The notes: generated by a model not told the origin, from the letters alone. A stretch of 64,000 bases of DNA from G051132615 sp051132615 (GCF_051132615.1 NZ_CP152375.1:2666001-2730000); one strand, 5' to 3'; positions 8,313-17,305 are shown, counted from the first letter of the stretch. Numbers and translations: made by a program.

Positions 8313-8541
8313 GCTTTAACGCAAATTTTTATCTATATTTAAGTTGTTTACACACATAAATACGACTTTAACCTTAAAGGTTAAGAGAGGTGCTTCTGTG
8401 CTGTATCTTTGAGTTATTTTCACTTATAATATTAGCCAGAGTATGATACAGTCAGATTTTCCTTGCGAAGTGGAAGATGTTAAATTTTTGTGGGGTATTT
8501 TTAACTAAAGATTATTTGTGTGATAGATAATAGTTTTTATA

Positions 8542-9393
8542 ATGATGAATATAGAAAAAGATAGAGAGTCATTTTCCGTATTAATGTCTACTTATATAAA
8601 AGATAATCCTGTTTTTTTAAGTGAGGCATTGGGGAGTTTAAGCGTTCAAACACTGCTACCAAATGAGGTTGTTTTGGTATTAGATGGTCCTATTCCAGAT
8701 GAGACTCATCAAGTTATTAAGAAATTTGTAGATTTGGGTTGCTTGAACATAAAGGTATGTGCTCTGTCTGAGAATAAGGGGTTGGGTGAAGCTTTAGCTT
8801 ATGGGCTTAATCAAACTTCATATGACTTAGTCGCTCGAATGGATGCCGATGATATTGCGAAACCAGAGCGATTTGAAAAACAAATAACTTTTTTAGTTGA
8901 ACATCCAGAAGTTGATATTCTAGGATCATGGGTTGATGAGTTTTCTGATAATCCTCAGCTTATTGATCGTGTTAAAACCGTTCCACAAACACATCAAGAA
9001 ATTGCTCATTATTTATGTCGTCGAAACCCAATCAATCATCCTACGGTATTATTTAGAAAAAATAGTGTGTTAGCAGTTGGAAATTATCAAGATTTTTATT
9101 TAAATGAGGATTATTATTTATGGATTCGAATGTATAAAAATGGCGCTCAGTTTTATAATTTAAATGAAAGTTTAGTGTATTTTCGTGTCAGCCAAGATAC
9201 TTATAGAAAAAGAGGGGGCATTAAATATTTTAAGCAGGACATTGTATTACAAAAAGCTTTATATCATATTGGTTTGATTAATAAAGGAATGATGTTTTTA
9301 AATTTGTTACTAAGATTGCCTGTCAGATTAACACCAAATATCGTGCGTGAGCGATTGTATAAAGTTTTTTTAAGAAAACAACTTGTAAACTGA
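8542..9393 (+). CDS. Family 2 glycosyltransferase
   Basis: A 283-residue inverting GT-A glycosyltransferase, probably adding a sugar to LOS, capsule or another glycan at the cytoplasmic face. The N-terminal core starts FSVLMSTYIKDNP, continues with EVVLVLDGP and ENKGLGEALAYGL, and reaches the nucleotide-sugar metal site RMDADDI at about residues 106-112. The acceptor side includes NPINHPTVLFRK and LNEDYYLWIRMYKNG, a pattern shared with LPS/capsule GT2 enzymes. The acceptor and sugar cannot be told. There are two adjacent ATGs (8542, 8545) and no clear Shine-Dalgarno, so the start is uncertain by one codon. It is a lone glycosyltransferase with no polysaccharide cluster around it. Confidence 0.85.
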   Translation: MMNIEKDRESFSVLMSTYIKDNPVFLSEALGSLSVQTLLPNEVVLVLDGPIPDETHQVIKKFVDLGCLNIKVCALSENKGLGEALAYGLNQTSYDLVARMDADDIAKPERFEKQITFLVEHPEVDILGSWVDEFSDNPQLIDRVKTVPQTHQEIAHYLCRRNPINHPTVLFRKNSVLAVGNYQDFYLNEDYYLWIRMYKNGAQFYNLNESLVYFRVSQDTYRKRGGIKYFKQDIVLQKALYHIGLINKGMMFLNLLLRLPVRLTPNIVRERLYKVFLRKQLVN

Positions 9394-9437
9394 TTCAAAA
9401 TAGCTTTTCACTGTATAAATAATCAAAGAAACACATC

Positions 9438-10058
9438 ATGATAAAAAAACCAGATACATTAATGATTACTGGCCCTGTTGGTCAATTAGAAACCATTATT
9501 ATTCCTGCACAGATTTCACCTAAAGGCGTGGCCATCATCTGTCATCCTAATCCCTTACAGGGTGGTACTAATACAAATAAAGTCGTTCAAACAATTGCGA
9601 AAGCTTTAAGTGAGGAAGGGTTTGAGTGTTATTGCCCTAATTTAAGGGGGGTTGGTTTAAGTGCTGGGGAGCATGATTATGGAAAAGGTGAAGTAGATGA
9701 TGTTCTGGCGATTATTGAGTATGCAAAGCAATCTCATCAAACAGAAGAGGTTATTTTAGCTGGTTTTTCTTTTGGGGGATATGTAGCACTTTTTTCTGCA
9801 CAAAAAACAGTTGTTTCCCGTCTTTTATTGGTTGCACCTGCTGTTGGAAAATATACGATTCCAGCTCCAGACTCTTTTGATGTTGAGCGGACAATGCTTA
9901 TTCAAGGTGAAGAGGATGATGTAATTACTTTATCTATGGCTCTTGAATGGGCTCGCCCACAAAATTTACCTGTAATTGTTGTTCCAGGCGCAGGGCATTT
10001 TTTTCATGGGCAACTCATCAAGTTAAAGCAACTCGTAAGCCGTTATTTATTACATTGA
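9438..10058 (+). CDS. COG2945-type alpha/beta hydrolase
   Basis: A small (206-residue) cytoplasmic alpha/beta hydrolase with no signal peptide. It carries the motif CHPNPLQGGTNTNKVVQTIA, typical of the COG2945 'predicted alpha/beta superfamily hydrolase' group. The nucleophile elbow GFSFGGY has serine at about residue 115, an acid candidate is in GEEDDVI, and the catalytic histidine is in GAGHFFHG near the C-terminus. The substrate is unknown; esters or thioesters are possible. It follows the glycosyltransferase by 44 bases and may share its transcript. Confidence 0.85.
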   Translation: MIKKPDTLMITGPVGQLETIIIPAQISPKGVAIICHPNPLQGGTNTNKVVQTIAKALSEEGFECYCPNLRGVGLSAGEHDYGKGEVDDVLAIIEYAKQSHQTEEVILAGFSFGGYVALFSAQKTVVSRLLLVAPAVGKYTIPAPDSFDVERTMLIQGEEDDVITLSMALEWARPQNLPVIVVPGAGHFFHGQLIKLKQLVSRYLLH

Positions 10059-10070
10059 TGGGTATAAATT

Positions 10071-10106
10071 AAAAGCTCAAAAACATATATATGTTTTTGA
10101 GCTTTT
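10071..10106. terminator. Bidirectional terminator (36-base perfect palindrome)
   Basis: A perfect 18 + 18 inverted repeat, AAAAGCTCAAAAACATAT on the left and its exact complement on the right, with A- and T-rich ends. It lies between the convergent hydrolase gene and the Gcr-family gene and can terminate both. Confidence 0.85.
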
Positions 10107-10114
10107 ATATTCAT

Positions 10115-12148
10115 TTAATCTTCTTTATTTTCTTTTGGTATGCTCTCTTCGGTTTTTTCTGCTTTAGGTGGAAGAATAAGGGCCCAAGGGCGCAGTAATA
10201 GATGTTTTAAAATAACAGGTAAAATGGGTAGGGCTTGTTTAAATGGCAGTTTACGTGCACGTAATGCAACATTCAAAGCCAAGCTGAAGCTGACACTTAA
10301 ATTAATCACACCTATTAACAGTACACCTAATATGGTTGTTGTCCATAACATGGGGGACAATTGAAAATCTAATGTATAAACAGCATAGGCTGTATTGGCT
10401 GCTGAAAACGTGATATGACGTATATCTAATGGTAAACCTAATATTGCCCCAATACTACCTGTTAAGCCTAAAAACATGCCAAAATAAAAGTTGCTGAATA
10501 GTCCACCTAGATGATCGTGTAAGTATTGCCCTAATCGTTGGCTGTTTTTAGGGCCCATCAGGCGATTAAGATAAGGTTGGTTTGCAATTCTTTCGGAAAG
10601 TCGATGGTAAGATGCTTGATTGTCATAATAACCAGCTATAAGACCAGATAAAAACAAGTAAACTCCTGCGATTGCCGCATAGAAAAGTGCTAAACCTGGG
10701 AATGGTTGTGTTTCAGCAATCAATATTTGGGCTTTTGGAACGCCCGCAATATAAGTTCCTGTAAGGATATGCCAAACATAGGCGATAAATAAAGCCACAG
10801 GTGCTGCTAGAATAATATTACCCAATACGGCAATAAATTGAGTATGCAATACTTTGACGACTAAATTTGCTAAGTTCTTTGTATTTTCTTCTTGAGCTTT
10901 TTTATTATGGCCTTTACGTTCGTGAATAACGGCAGCAATTGTTGCTGCTGTCATAGCTGGCTGCTTTGTTGCCACGGTAAAACCCAATACATGAATCAGC
11001 ATGAACCCTAATGCGTAATTTAATCCAAATGCCAAGCCTTGAGTGAGAATAGGTAAATGCTCATGAGCCAAACCTAATTTAAACATAGCCATGAAGGCAA
11101 TAATAAAACCAGCACCCATCGCTGCTTTGAGCATTTTTAACCATTGTTTTTTATCTTCTGCGATGTAATGCTCACCATGTCGACCAGCATGTTCTGTAAT
11201 TCGTAATGCGACAATTTCAGTATTTCTCTTGCTTAAATCAGAAATGCTGTTTTTTCTACTTTCTGCATAAGCCAACTCAATTAGGAATTCACGAATAATC
11301 GTAAATTTTGATGCATCACTGGCTTCTTGTTGGTCTGAACGTAATAATGCCAGTAATGTATGTATCCTAGCTAGGTGTTGCTCTAAACGAACAATTAGAT
11401 AAGTTAAATTAATAGAAATACCATAAACTGCTGCATTTTTATGAATTTTGTCTATAATGTCCTGACATTGTTCTAACAATACCTGAATATGCTTGTCATT
11501 CTGCTCTGGAGGTGTACCTTCTTGATCTGAGTTTCTATAGTGCGCAATATAGCGTTGTACTTCTGCGTTTAAGTATAAAAAAGGGGATTCATGTTGTTCA
11601 ATTTGAGGATATAGTCTGACTAATTCGGGTTCTAAACCTATGGCGCTTATTCGTGTGCAGACAACCAAAATAGCATCCATTATTTGTTGTCTGGTATAAC
11701 TTAAAGCGGGCGCGACTGATTCTTCTGTATTTTTCCAGCGAAGAGATAACCACCATTTTTGCCATAGTTTGCTGTCAATACTGCTTAGCCAAATGGGGTC
11801 ATCAGGATGATTAAATATTTGCCCAAATACACTTTGTAAGGAGTGATTATTTGGTGGAATAGGTAATAGTTTGCGTATTAAACGGCTTTTTAGGCTACTA
11901 AAAAAGCCATTGTTACTTAATAATCCTTGTTCTGCAAACAAAGGAATTTGCCGAGTGTTTTGTAAAAGACATAAAATATTATCACGTATTTTATGTGCAT
12001 ATTCAGAATCTTCTTTTAGTTGCTCAATGATGTTACTCAAATTAACAGAGGCTTGTTCAATGTTTTTTGAGCTTGGACGTATCGAAGAAATAAAGTTTTG
12101 TATAACAGTTAAGGCCTGATTTACGTCAGATTCTACTTGAGTGTACAT
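10115..12148 (-). CDS. Gcr-family ('site-specific recombinase') polytopic membrane protein
   Basis: A 677-residue protein of the family usually labelled 'site-specific recombinase, Gcr' (Pfam SpecificRecomb). The first 340 or so residues are soluble and helical. The second half is strongly hydrophobic, with about six membrane segments: AGFIIAFMAMFKLGL, LNYALGFMLIHVLGF, IILAAPVALFIAYVW, LFYAAIAGVYLFLSGLIAGY, FYFGMFLGLTGSIGAILGL, and ILGVLLIGVINLSVSFSLAL. No tyrosine- or serine-recombinase motif is visible, so the family name looks unsupported by sequence. The conserved TKQPAMTAATIA segment sits between membrane spans. It is a single gene on the minus strand, and its biochemical function is unknown. 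Confidence 0.75.
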   Translation of the reverse strand: MYTQVESDVNQALTVIQNFISSIRPSSKNIEQASVNLSNIIEQLKEDSEYAHKIRDNILCLLQNTRQIPLFAEQGLLSNNGFFSSLKSRLIRKLLPIPPNNHSLQSVFGQIFNHPDDPIWLSSIDSKLWQKWWLSLRWKNTEESVAPALSYTRQQIMDAILVVCTRISAIGLEPELVRLYPQIEQHESPFLYLNAEVQRYIAHYRNSDQEGTPPEQNDKHIQVLLEQCQDIIDKIHKNAAVYGISINLTYLIVRLEQHLARIHTLLALLRSDQQEASDASKFTIIREFLIELAYAESRKNSISDLSKRNTEIVALRITEHAGRHGEHYIAEDKKQWLKMLKAAMGAGFIIAFMAMFKLGLAHEHLPILTQGLAFGLNYALGFMLIHVLGFTVATKQPAMTAATIAAVIHERKGHNKKAQEENTKNLANLVVKVLHTQFIAVLGNIILAAPVALFIAYVWHILTGTYIAGVPKAQILIAETQPFPGLALFYAAIAGVYLFLSGLIAGYYDNQASYHRLSERIANQPYLNRLMGPKNSQRLGQYLHDHLGGLFSNFYFGMFLGLTGSIGAILGLPLDIRHITFSAANTAYAVYTLDFQLSPMLWTTTILGVLLIGVINLSVSFSLALNVALRARKLPFKQALPILPVILKHLLLRPWALILPPKAEKTEESIPKENKED

Positions 12149-12222
12149 ATTTGTGTGCCTGATTTTTAGAAGAATGATTTTTGGGTAACTTTACTATTAT
12201 TTTCTAAAAATTTTTAATTAAA

Positions 12223-12277
12223 AATTGCTATAGATTGCCAATTAAAATATATTTAATCTTTAAAATCTATAGCAATT
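12223..12277. repeat. 14-bp perfect inverted repeat with 27-base loop after fadD
   Basis: AATTGCTATAGATT (12223-12236) and AATCTATAGCAATT (12264-12277) are exact complements and start nine bases after the fadD stop. On the minus strand the stem is followed by a T-rich stretch, so it may be a terminator with a large loop. The loop is almost pure A/T. Confidence 0.55.
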
Positions 12278-12285
12278 AAAGGATT

Positions 12286-13962
12286 TTATTTATTTGTAGG
12301 TTCGTCTCTTAAGGAGCGGCGTAATATTTTACCTACATTACTTTTTGGTAAGTCATCTTTGAAAATAATGTCTTTGGGCACTTTATAAGCCGTTAGGCGT
12401 TCTTTACAAAAGTTGATGATTTCTTCTTTTGTTAAATCTGGGCTTTGGGGGACAATAAACACGCGAATGGCTTCACCTGTTTTTTCACTAGGTACACCAA
12501 TACAAGCAACTTCAAGGACTTTGGGATGGCTGGCAATGACATCTTCCAGTTCATTTGGGTAAACATTAAACCCTGATACAACAATCATGTCTTTTTTTCG
12601 GTCAACCAATTTAATGAAGCCATTTTGATCCATAACACCGATATCACCTGTTGCTAAAAAACCGTCTTTGCCAAGAACTTTGGCTGTTTCTTCTGGATAG
12701 CCCCAGTAACCTTGCATTACTTGGGGGCCTTTAATAAATAACTCACCTGATTGACCAATTGGTAATTCATTACCCATATCATCACGGATAGAGACTTCTG
12801 TTGATGAAATAGGTAACCCAATACCACCTGTATGGTCTTCCATATTTAGTAAGTTAATACATGCAGCTGGGCTGGTTTCTGTTAGGCCATATGCTTCACA
12901 AATAGGTATTCCTGTGATTTTTTTCCATGATTCAGCAACGGCTTGTTGTACTGCCATGCCACCGCCAAGAGCATATTTCCAAGTTGAAAAGTCAACGGTT
13001 TTGAAATTAGGGTGGTTAACTAAAGCATTAAATAGGGTATTGACACCTGTTAAAACGGTGATTTTATGTTTTTTGAGTTCTTCAATAAAACCTGCTATGT
13101 CTCTTGGGTTGGTGATGAGTACGTTTTTCCCTCCTGTTTTTACAAAGGTTAAAAGGTTTGCTGTTAAAGAGAACACATGATATAAGGGTAAAGCCGTGAC
13201 AACGACTTCGTGCCCATCTTGTAAGTCACCATTGATCCATTCATAAGCTTGTAACATATTGGCAACCATATTGCCATGGCTGAGCATAGCCGCTTTGGCT
13301 ACCCCTGTTGTGCCGCCAGTATATTGTAAAAAAGCCAAATGATTGTGGTTCAATTCTGTTGGGGTAAAGTCTTTATTTGAGCCTAAATATAAGGCATTTT
13401 TAAAGAAAATGGCTTTTTCTTTAAGGCGGTGATTTGGAATAACTTTTTTAATATGCTTGAGTGTGAAGTTAATGAATGAGCCTTTTAGGGTACCTAATAA
13501 ATCACCAACATTGGTTAAAACCACATTTTTAATATCGGTATGTTCAAGGATTTGTTCCAAATTATTGGCAAAGTTTTCTAAAACAATAATTGTTGTTGCA
13601 CCACTGTCTTTAAGTTGGTGTTCTAACTCTCTAGGAGTATATAGGGGATTTACATTGACTACAACGAGTCCAGCACATAATGTACCAAATAGCGCGATAG
13701 GGTATTGCAAGACATTAGGCATCATAATCGCAACCCGCTCGCCAGGTTCTAGCTTTAAATGATTACGTAAAAAACTGGCAAAGTGTAGCACCATTTGCTC
13801 GGTTTCTTTAAAAGAAATTGTTTTTCCTAAATTATAGAATGCGGGTAAATTGGCATATTTCTTGCAACTATGGAAAAAAACATCAGAAATTGATTTAAAT
13901 TGATTTAAGTCAATTTCTGCTTTTACGCCTTCAGGATAGTGTTTTAACCAAATTTTTTCCAT
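12286..13962 (-). CDS. fadD: Long-chain fatty acyl-CoA ligase
   Basis: Activates long-chain fatty acids to acyl-CoA with ATP and CoA at the inner membrane. The start at 13962 gives MEKIWLKHYPEGVKAEI, which aligns with E. coli FadD (MKKVWLNRYP, from memory), and a 558-residue product against about 561 in E. coli; the frame stays open to 14037 but would then overlap mnmA. Adenylate-forming motifs are visible: the P-loop YTGGTTGVAKAAMLSH, EAYGLTETSP, TGDIGVMDQNGFIKLVDRKKDMI, and the C-terminal lysine in PKSNVGKILRRSLRDE. It lies 47 bases downstream of mnmA on the same strand. A long inverted repeat follows it. Confidence 0.93.
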   Translation of the reverse strand: MEKIWLKHYPEGVKAEIDLNQFKSISDVFFHSCKKYANLPAFYNLGKTISFKETEQMVLHFASFLRNHLKLEPGERVAIMMPNVLQYPIALFGTLCAGLVVVNVNPLYTPRELEHQLKDSGATTIIVLENFANNLEQILEHTDIKNVVLTNVGDLLGTLKGSFINFTLKHIKKVIPNHRLKEKAIFFKNALYLGSNKDFTPTELNHNHLAFLQYTGGTTGVAKAAMLSHGNMVANMLQAYEWINGDLQDGHEVVVTALPLYHVFSLTANLLTFVKTGGKNVLITNPRDIAGFIEELKKHKITVLTGVNTLFNALVNHPNFKTVDFSTWKYALGGGMAVQQAVAESWKKITGIPICEAYGLTETSPAACINLLNMEDHTGGIGLPISSTEVSIRDDMGNELPIGQSGELFIKGPQVMQGYWGYPEETAKVLGKDGFLATGDIGVMDQNGFIKLVDRKKDMIVVSGFNVYPNELEDVIASHPKVLEVACIGVPSEKTGEAIRVFIVPQSPDLTKEEIINFCKERLTAYKVPKDIIFKDDLPKSNVGKILRRSLRDEPTNK

Positions 13963-14009
13963 TTTGTTTTGATGACTCCGTATCATGATGATAAATAGTG
14001 TGATTGTCT

Positions 14010-15077
14010 TTAAAGGATAATGCCGCCACCAAGACAAATATCATTTTGATATAAAACAGCAGATTGTCCTGGTGTGATGGCCCATTGAGGTTGTTTAAAA
14101 ATAAGCTTTGCTTGTGTTTTGTTGGTATTTAAATAAGTAAGTGTACACTGAGCATCTGCCATACGATAACGTGTTTTGGCTGTATATTCACCTTCTTGTG
14201 GTGTTTGGCCTAAAGTAAAGCTTAAATCTGACATAATCAGTTCAGACTGAAATAAAAGAGGATGATCATGCCCTTGTACCACAATTAATTCATTCGAGGC
14301 TAAGTTTTTACTGGCAACAAACCATGGTTCTCCTGGCCCACCAATCCCTAAACCTTGACGTTGTCCAAGTGTGTAGTACATTAACCCCAGATGTTCACCC
14401 ACCGTTTTTCCTTCTGGTGTCACCATGAGTCCTTTTTGAGTGGGCAGATATTGCTGTAAAAATGCTCTAAAAGGACGCTCTCCGATAAAACAGATACCTG
14501 TACTGTCTTTTTTGGTGGCCGTTGGTAACTGAATGTGTGCTGCGATTTTTCTCACTTCAGGTTTGTCCATGTCGCCTAGAGGAAAAATGGCATGAGACAA
14601 TTGATAGGGATTTAAACGATAAAGAAAATAGCTTTGATCTTTATTCGTATCTAAACCTTTGAGTAAATAATGTATGCCATCTTTTAGTTGTTTACGAGCA
14701 TAATGCCCTGTTGCAATAACTTCGGCATCTTTTGAGAGGGCGTATTCTAAAAAACATTTGAATTTTATTTCGGCATTACACAATACATCGGGGTTAGGGG
14801 TTCTGCCGGCTTGATATTCTTGTAAAAAGTAAGCAAAAACTTTGTCTTTATATTCTGAAGCAAAGTTGACTATATCAATATCTATATTCAAAATATCTGC
14901 AACTGCCATTGCATCTAGAGCATCTTGTTTGATTGAGCAATACTCATCATTGTTGTCATCTTCCCAGTTTTGCATAAACACACCCAGTACATCATGGCCT
15001 TTTTCTTTTAAAAGGTGAGCGGTGACTGATGAATCAACTCCTCCAGAAAGTCCAACAACTATTTTTTGTGTTTTCAT
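14010..15077 (-). CDS. mnmA: tRNA-specific 2-thiouridylase MnmA
   Basis: Thiolates U34 of tRNA-Glu, -Gln and -Lys, using sulfur relayed from IscS via the Tus proteins. The start at 15077 (MKTQKIVVGLSGG) is preferred over an upstream ATG that would add seven residues; the product has 355. The PP-loop SGGVDSS is at about residues 11-17. The two catalytic cysteines are in NPDVLCNAEIKFKC and STGICFIGE. The C-terminus ends in the conserved QSAVLYQNDICLGGGIIL. The sequence is close to Neisseria MnmA throughout, as remembered. Two of its substrates, tRNA-Gln and tRNA-Glu, are also encoded in this window. Confidence 0.96.
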   Translation of the reverse strand: MKTQKIVVGLSGGVDSSVTAHLLKEKGHDVLGVFMQNWEDDNNDEYCSIKQDALDAMAVADILNIDIDIVNFASEYKDKVFAYFLQEYQAGRTPNPDVLCNAEIKFKCFLEYALSKDAEVIATGHYARKQLKDGIHYLLKGLDTNKDQSYFLYRLNPYQLSHAIFPLGDMDKPEVRKIAAHIQLPTATKKDSTGICFIGERPFRAFLQQYLPTQKGLMVTPEGKTVGEHLGLMYYTLGQRQGLGIGGPGEPWFVASKNLASNELIVVQGHDHPLLFQSELIMSDLSFTLGQTPQEGEYTAKTRYRMADAQCTLTYLNTNKTQAKLIFKQPQWAITPGQSAVLYQNDICLGGGIIL

Positions 15078-15256
15078 GAGTAATTTAATAATAAACAATT
15101 CTATTATTATAACAATAATTAGTAGATTCTGTTTTGTTTCATATTATTTATGCTTGATTGATGTACTTTTTTTACAATAAATAAAGAACATTTGGATAAA
15201 TAAAGCAAAATAAAATAGGTGCTTTTTGTTTTATTTTCTAGTATTATACAAAGGTA

Positions 15257-15275
15257 AATAAGAATCAATATCAAA
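15257..15275. promoter_or_regulatory. Putative Fur box upstream of the siderophore transporter
   Basis: AATAAGAATCAATATCAAA resembles proteobacterial Fur operators of the AATGAGAATCATTATCATT type, with about three or four mismatches over 19 bases. It lies 43 bases before the start of the siderophore-binding lipoprotein, where binding of Fe-Fur could block transcription. A TATTAT element just upstream (15242-15247) could be the -10 box. Confidence 0.55.
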
Positions 15276-15317
15276 TTCATTTTAAACCATCTTAATGATA
15301 CAAAGGTAGTTTTCTCT

Positions 15318-16259
15318 ATGATTAAATGTACTAAAATCTTGGCAATGACTTGTGCAGCTGTTTTGGCTTTATCTGGTTGTAAAGAAGGCGCTGATAGTCA
15401 GGTTTCATCAAAAATGGTTTCTCTTGAGCATGTCAGAGGAACAACTCAAATTCCAGAGCATCCACAAAAAGTTATTATTTTCGATATGGCTTTGTTGGAT
15501 ACTTTAGATCTTTTAGGTGTTGAAGTTGCCGGTGTGCCACAGGCAAGTACCTCTTTTCCTAAAAATATAGCAAAGTATAAAGACCCTAAATACATTAATG
15601 CAGGAACTTTGTTTGAACCTAATTTTGAAAATATCAGTAATGCTAATCCGGATTTGATCATTGGTAGCGGACGTGCAGAAAAGGCTTTTTCTGAACTTGA
15701 AAAAATAGCGCCAACAATTGATTTATCTCTTGATAATAGTCATTTCTTAGAAAGCTTAAAAGCAAGAGCGCAAACAGCGGGTAAAATTTTTGGTAAAGAG
15801 GCACAGGCCGCTAAACAAATTGAATTATTGGATCAAAGTATTGAGAAAACAAAAGAAAAGTCTTCTCAAGCGGGGACAGCTCTGGTTTTAATGATCAGTG
15901 GGGGCAAAATATCGGCTTATGGTCCGGGTTCCCGTTTTGGTTTTGTGTTTGACTCTTTGAGTTTTAAACCAGCTGCAAATTTTCCTTCAGAAGGGCGACA
16001 TGGTAATGTGGTGTCTCCTGAGTTTATATTGGAAACCAATCCAGATTGGATCTTTGTGATAGATAGGGATACGGCTATTGGTGAGTCTGAGGCCAATGCC
16101 GCTGCGAAGAAGGTATTGGATAACCAATTAATTAATAAAACAAAAGCTCAAGAAAATAATCATATAATTTATTTAGATTCACCCGCATTATATATTGCAG
16201 GTGGTTTGAGAACTTATCAAGAGCTTGTTAAGCAAATAGATGAAGTCTTGTCTAAATAG
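15318..16259 (+). CDS. Ferric-siderophore ABC transporter, periplasmic-binding lipoprotein (FetB/CeuE/FatB type)
   Basis: Binds a ferric siderophore in the periplasm and delivers it to the permeases encoded downstream. The 313-residue protein has a lipoprotein signal ending in LALSGC (lipidated cysteine at 21). Typical binding-protein segments follow: VRGTTQIPEHPQKVIIFDMALLDTLDLLGVEVAG, ANPDLIIGSGRAEKAF, and NPDWIFVIDRD. It is the first gene of a binding protein-permease-permease-ATPase set and has a likely Fur box upstream. The closest remembered relatives bind catecholate xenosiderophores (Neisseria FetB, Campylobacter CeuE), but the ligand here is inferred only. No TonB-dependent receptor gene is adjacent. 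Confidence 0.88.
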   Translation: MIKCTKILAMTCAAVLALSGCKEGADSQVSSKMVSLEHVRGTTQIPEHPQKVIIFDMALLDTLDLLGVEVAGVPQASTSFPKNIAKYKDPKYINAGTLFEPNFENISNANPDLIIGSGRAEKAFSELEKIAPTIDLSLDNSHFLESLKARAQTAGKIFGKEAQAAKQIELLDQSIEKTKEKSSQAGTALVLMISGGKISAYGPGSRFGFVFDSLSFKPAANFPSEGRHGNVVSPEFILETNPDWIFVIDRDTAIGESEANAAAKKVLDNQLINKTKAQENNHIIYLDSPALYIAGGLRTYQELVKQIDEVLSK

Positions 16260-16277
16260 TCTGCTGCTTTGAATAAG

Positions 16278-16306
16278 AGCGTGTACATTTTTGTGTGCAC
16301 GCTTTT
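16278..16306 (+). terminator. Intercistronic stem-loop in the siderophore operon
   Basis: AGCGTGTACA (16278-16287) pairs with TGTGCACGCT (16294-16303) with one wobble around a six-base loop, followed by TTT. Its position just after the binding-protein gene suggests partial termination or 3'-end protection, which would give more binding protein than permease. Confidence 0.6.
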
Positions 16307-16342
16307 GGCTTTTTCAGTATTTTATAAATAAAGAGTAGATGT

Positions 16343-17305
16343 GTGAAACGAATTATTACTTTATTTTTCGCTTTTTTGATTTTATCCTTACTTGCATTTG
16401 CCAGTTTATTTATTGGTGTAAAAGATATTGTGCCCAGTGATCTATGGAATAATACTCAAGCAAGAGAAGTTTTTTTTATTAGCCGTTTTCCTCGTACAGC
16501 TGCTTTAATTTTGGTTGGCTGTGCTTTGAGTGTTGCTGGTTTAATTATGCAACTGATTACTCAAAATAAATTTGTTGAGCCTAGCACCAGTGGCGCAACT
16601 CAATCTGCTTCACTTGGTATTATTTTGGTGACTGTTTTGTACCCTAGTGCATCCATTATGACTAAGATGATTGCTGCAAGTCTGATGGCATTGTTTGGTT
16701 CATTTTTATTCTTACTGATTTTGCGTAGAGTCTCATTAAAATCTGCCATTATTGTGCCTTTATTAGGGATGATGTTGGGTGCGGTGATTCAATCACTAAC
16801 GACTTTTTTGGCGTTACATTTTGATTTGTTACAATCTTTAATTAGCTGGGATGCGGGTGATTTTTCTAATATTTTAAGAGGCCGCTATGAATTATTATGG
16901 TTGATTGGCATATTGACTATATTGGCTTGTTTTAGTGCTGATCGTTTTACCATCATTGGCATGGGGAAAGAGTTTTCTATTAATGTTGGCTTAAATTATC
17001 AATTAACCATGATTTTTGGGCTACTGATTGTTGCCGTTATTAGTGGTGTTGTCGTTGTTGTTGTTGGTACCCTACCTTTTCTTGGGTTAATTGTCCCCAA
17101 TATTGTCAGTTTAATTGTAGGGGATAATGTACGAAAAAATATTCCTTGGATTTGCCTGTTAGGTGGAGGAATTGTCCTTTTATGTGATATTTTAGGACGA
17201 CTGGTGATTATGCCATTTGAAATTCCAGCAGGTTCTATTATGGGGGTTGTGGGGGCAGCACTATTTTTAATGATTATTTTGAGGAATAGACGTTATGTTC
17301 ACTAA
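16343..17305 (+). CDS. Ferric-siderophore ABC transporter permease 1 (FetC/CeuB/FatD type)
   Basis: A 320-residue inner-membrane permease of the FecCD/BtuC family with about nine hydrophobic spans. It starts with GTG. Family landmarks are FFISRFPRTAALILVGCALSVAGLIMQLITQNKFVEPSTSGATQSASLGI (residues about 44-94) and, near the C-terminus, VGTLPFLGLIVPNIVSLIVGDNVRKNIPWICLLGG, where the loop after GLIVPN contacts the ATPase. It overlaps the second permease gene by 11 bases, so the pair is translationally coupled and probably forms the membrane heterodimer. Confidence 0.9.
   Translation: MKRIITLFFAFLILSLLAFASLFIGVKDIVPSDLWNNTQAREVFFISRFPRTAALILVGCALSVAGLIMQLITQNKFVEPSTSGATQSASLGIILVTVLYPSASIMTKMIAASLMALFGSFLFLLILRRVSLKSAIIVPLLGMMLGAVIQSLTTFLALHFDLLQSLISWDAGDFSNILRGRYELLWLIGILTILACFSADRFTIIGMGKEFSINVGLNYQLTMIFGLLIVAVISGVVVVVVGTLPFLGLIVPNIVSLIVGDNVRKNIPWICLLGGGIVLLCDILGRLVIMPFEIPAGSIMGVVGAALFLMIILRNRRYVH

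Noticed and set aside
8160..8342. 60-codon frame over tRNA-Arg and tRNA-Glu
   Set aside because: It consists of the two tRNA genes read as protein.
10115..12148. Mobile-element recombinase or integrase
   Set aside because: No tyrosine or serine recombinase residues, no attachment repeats and no cargo genes; the protein looks like a membrane protein.
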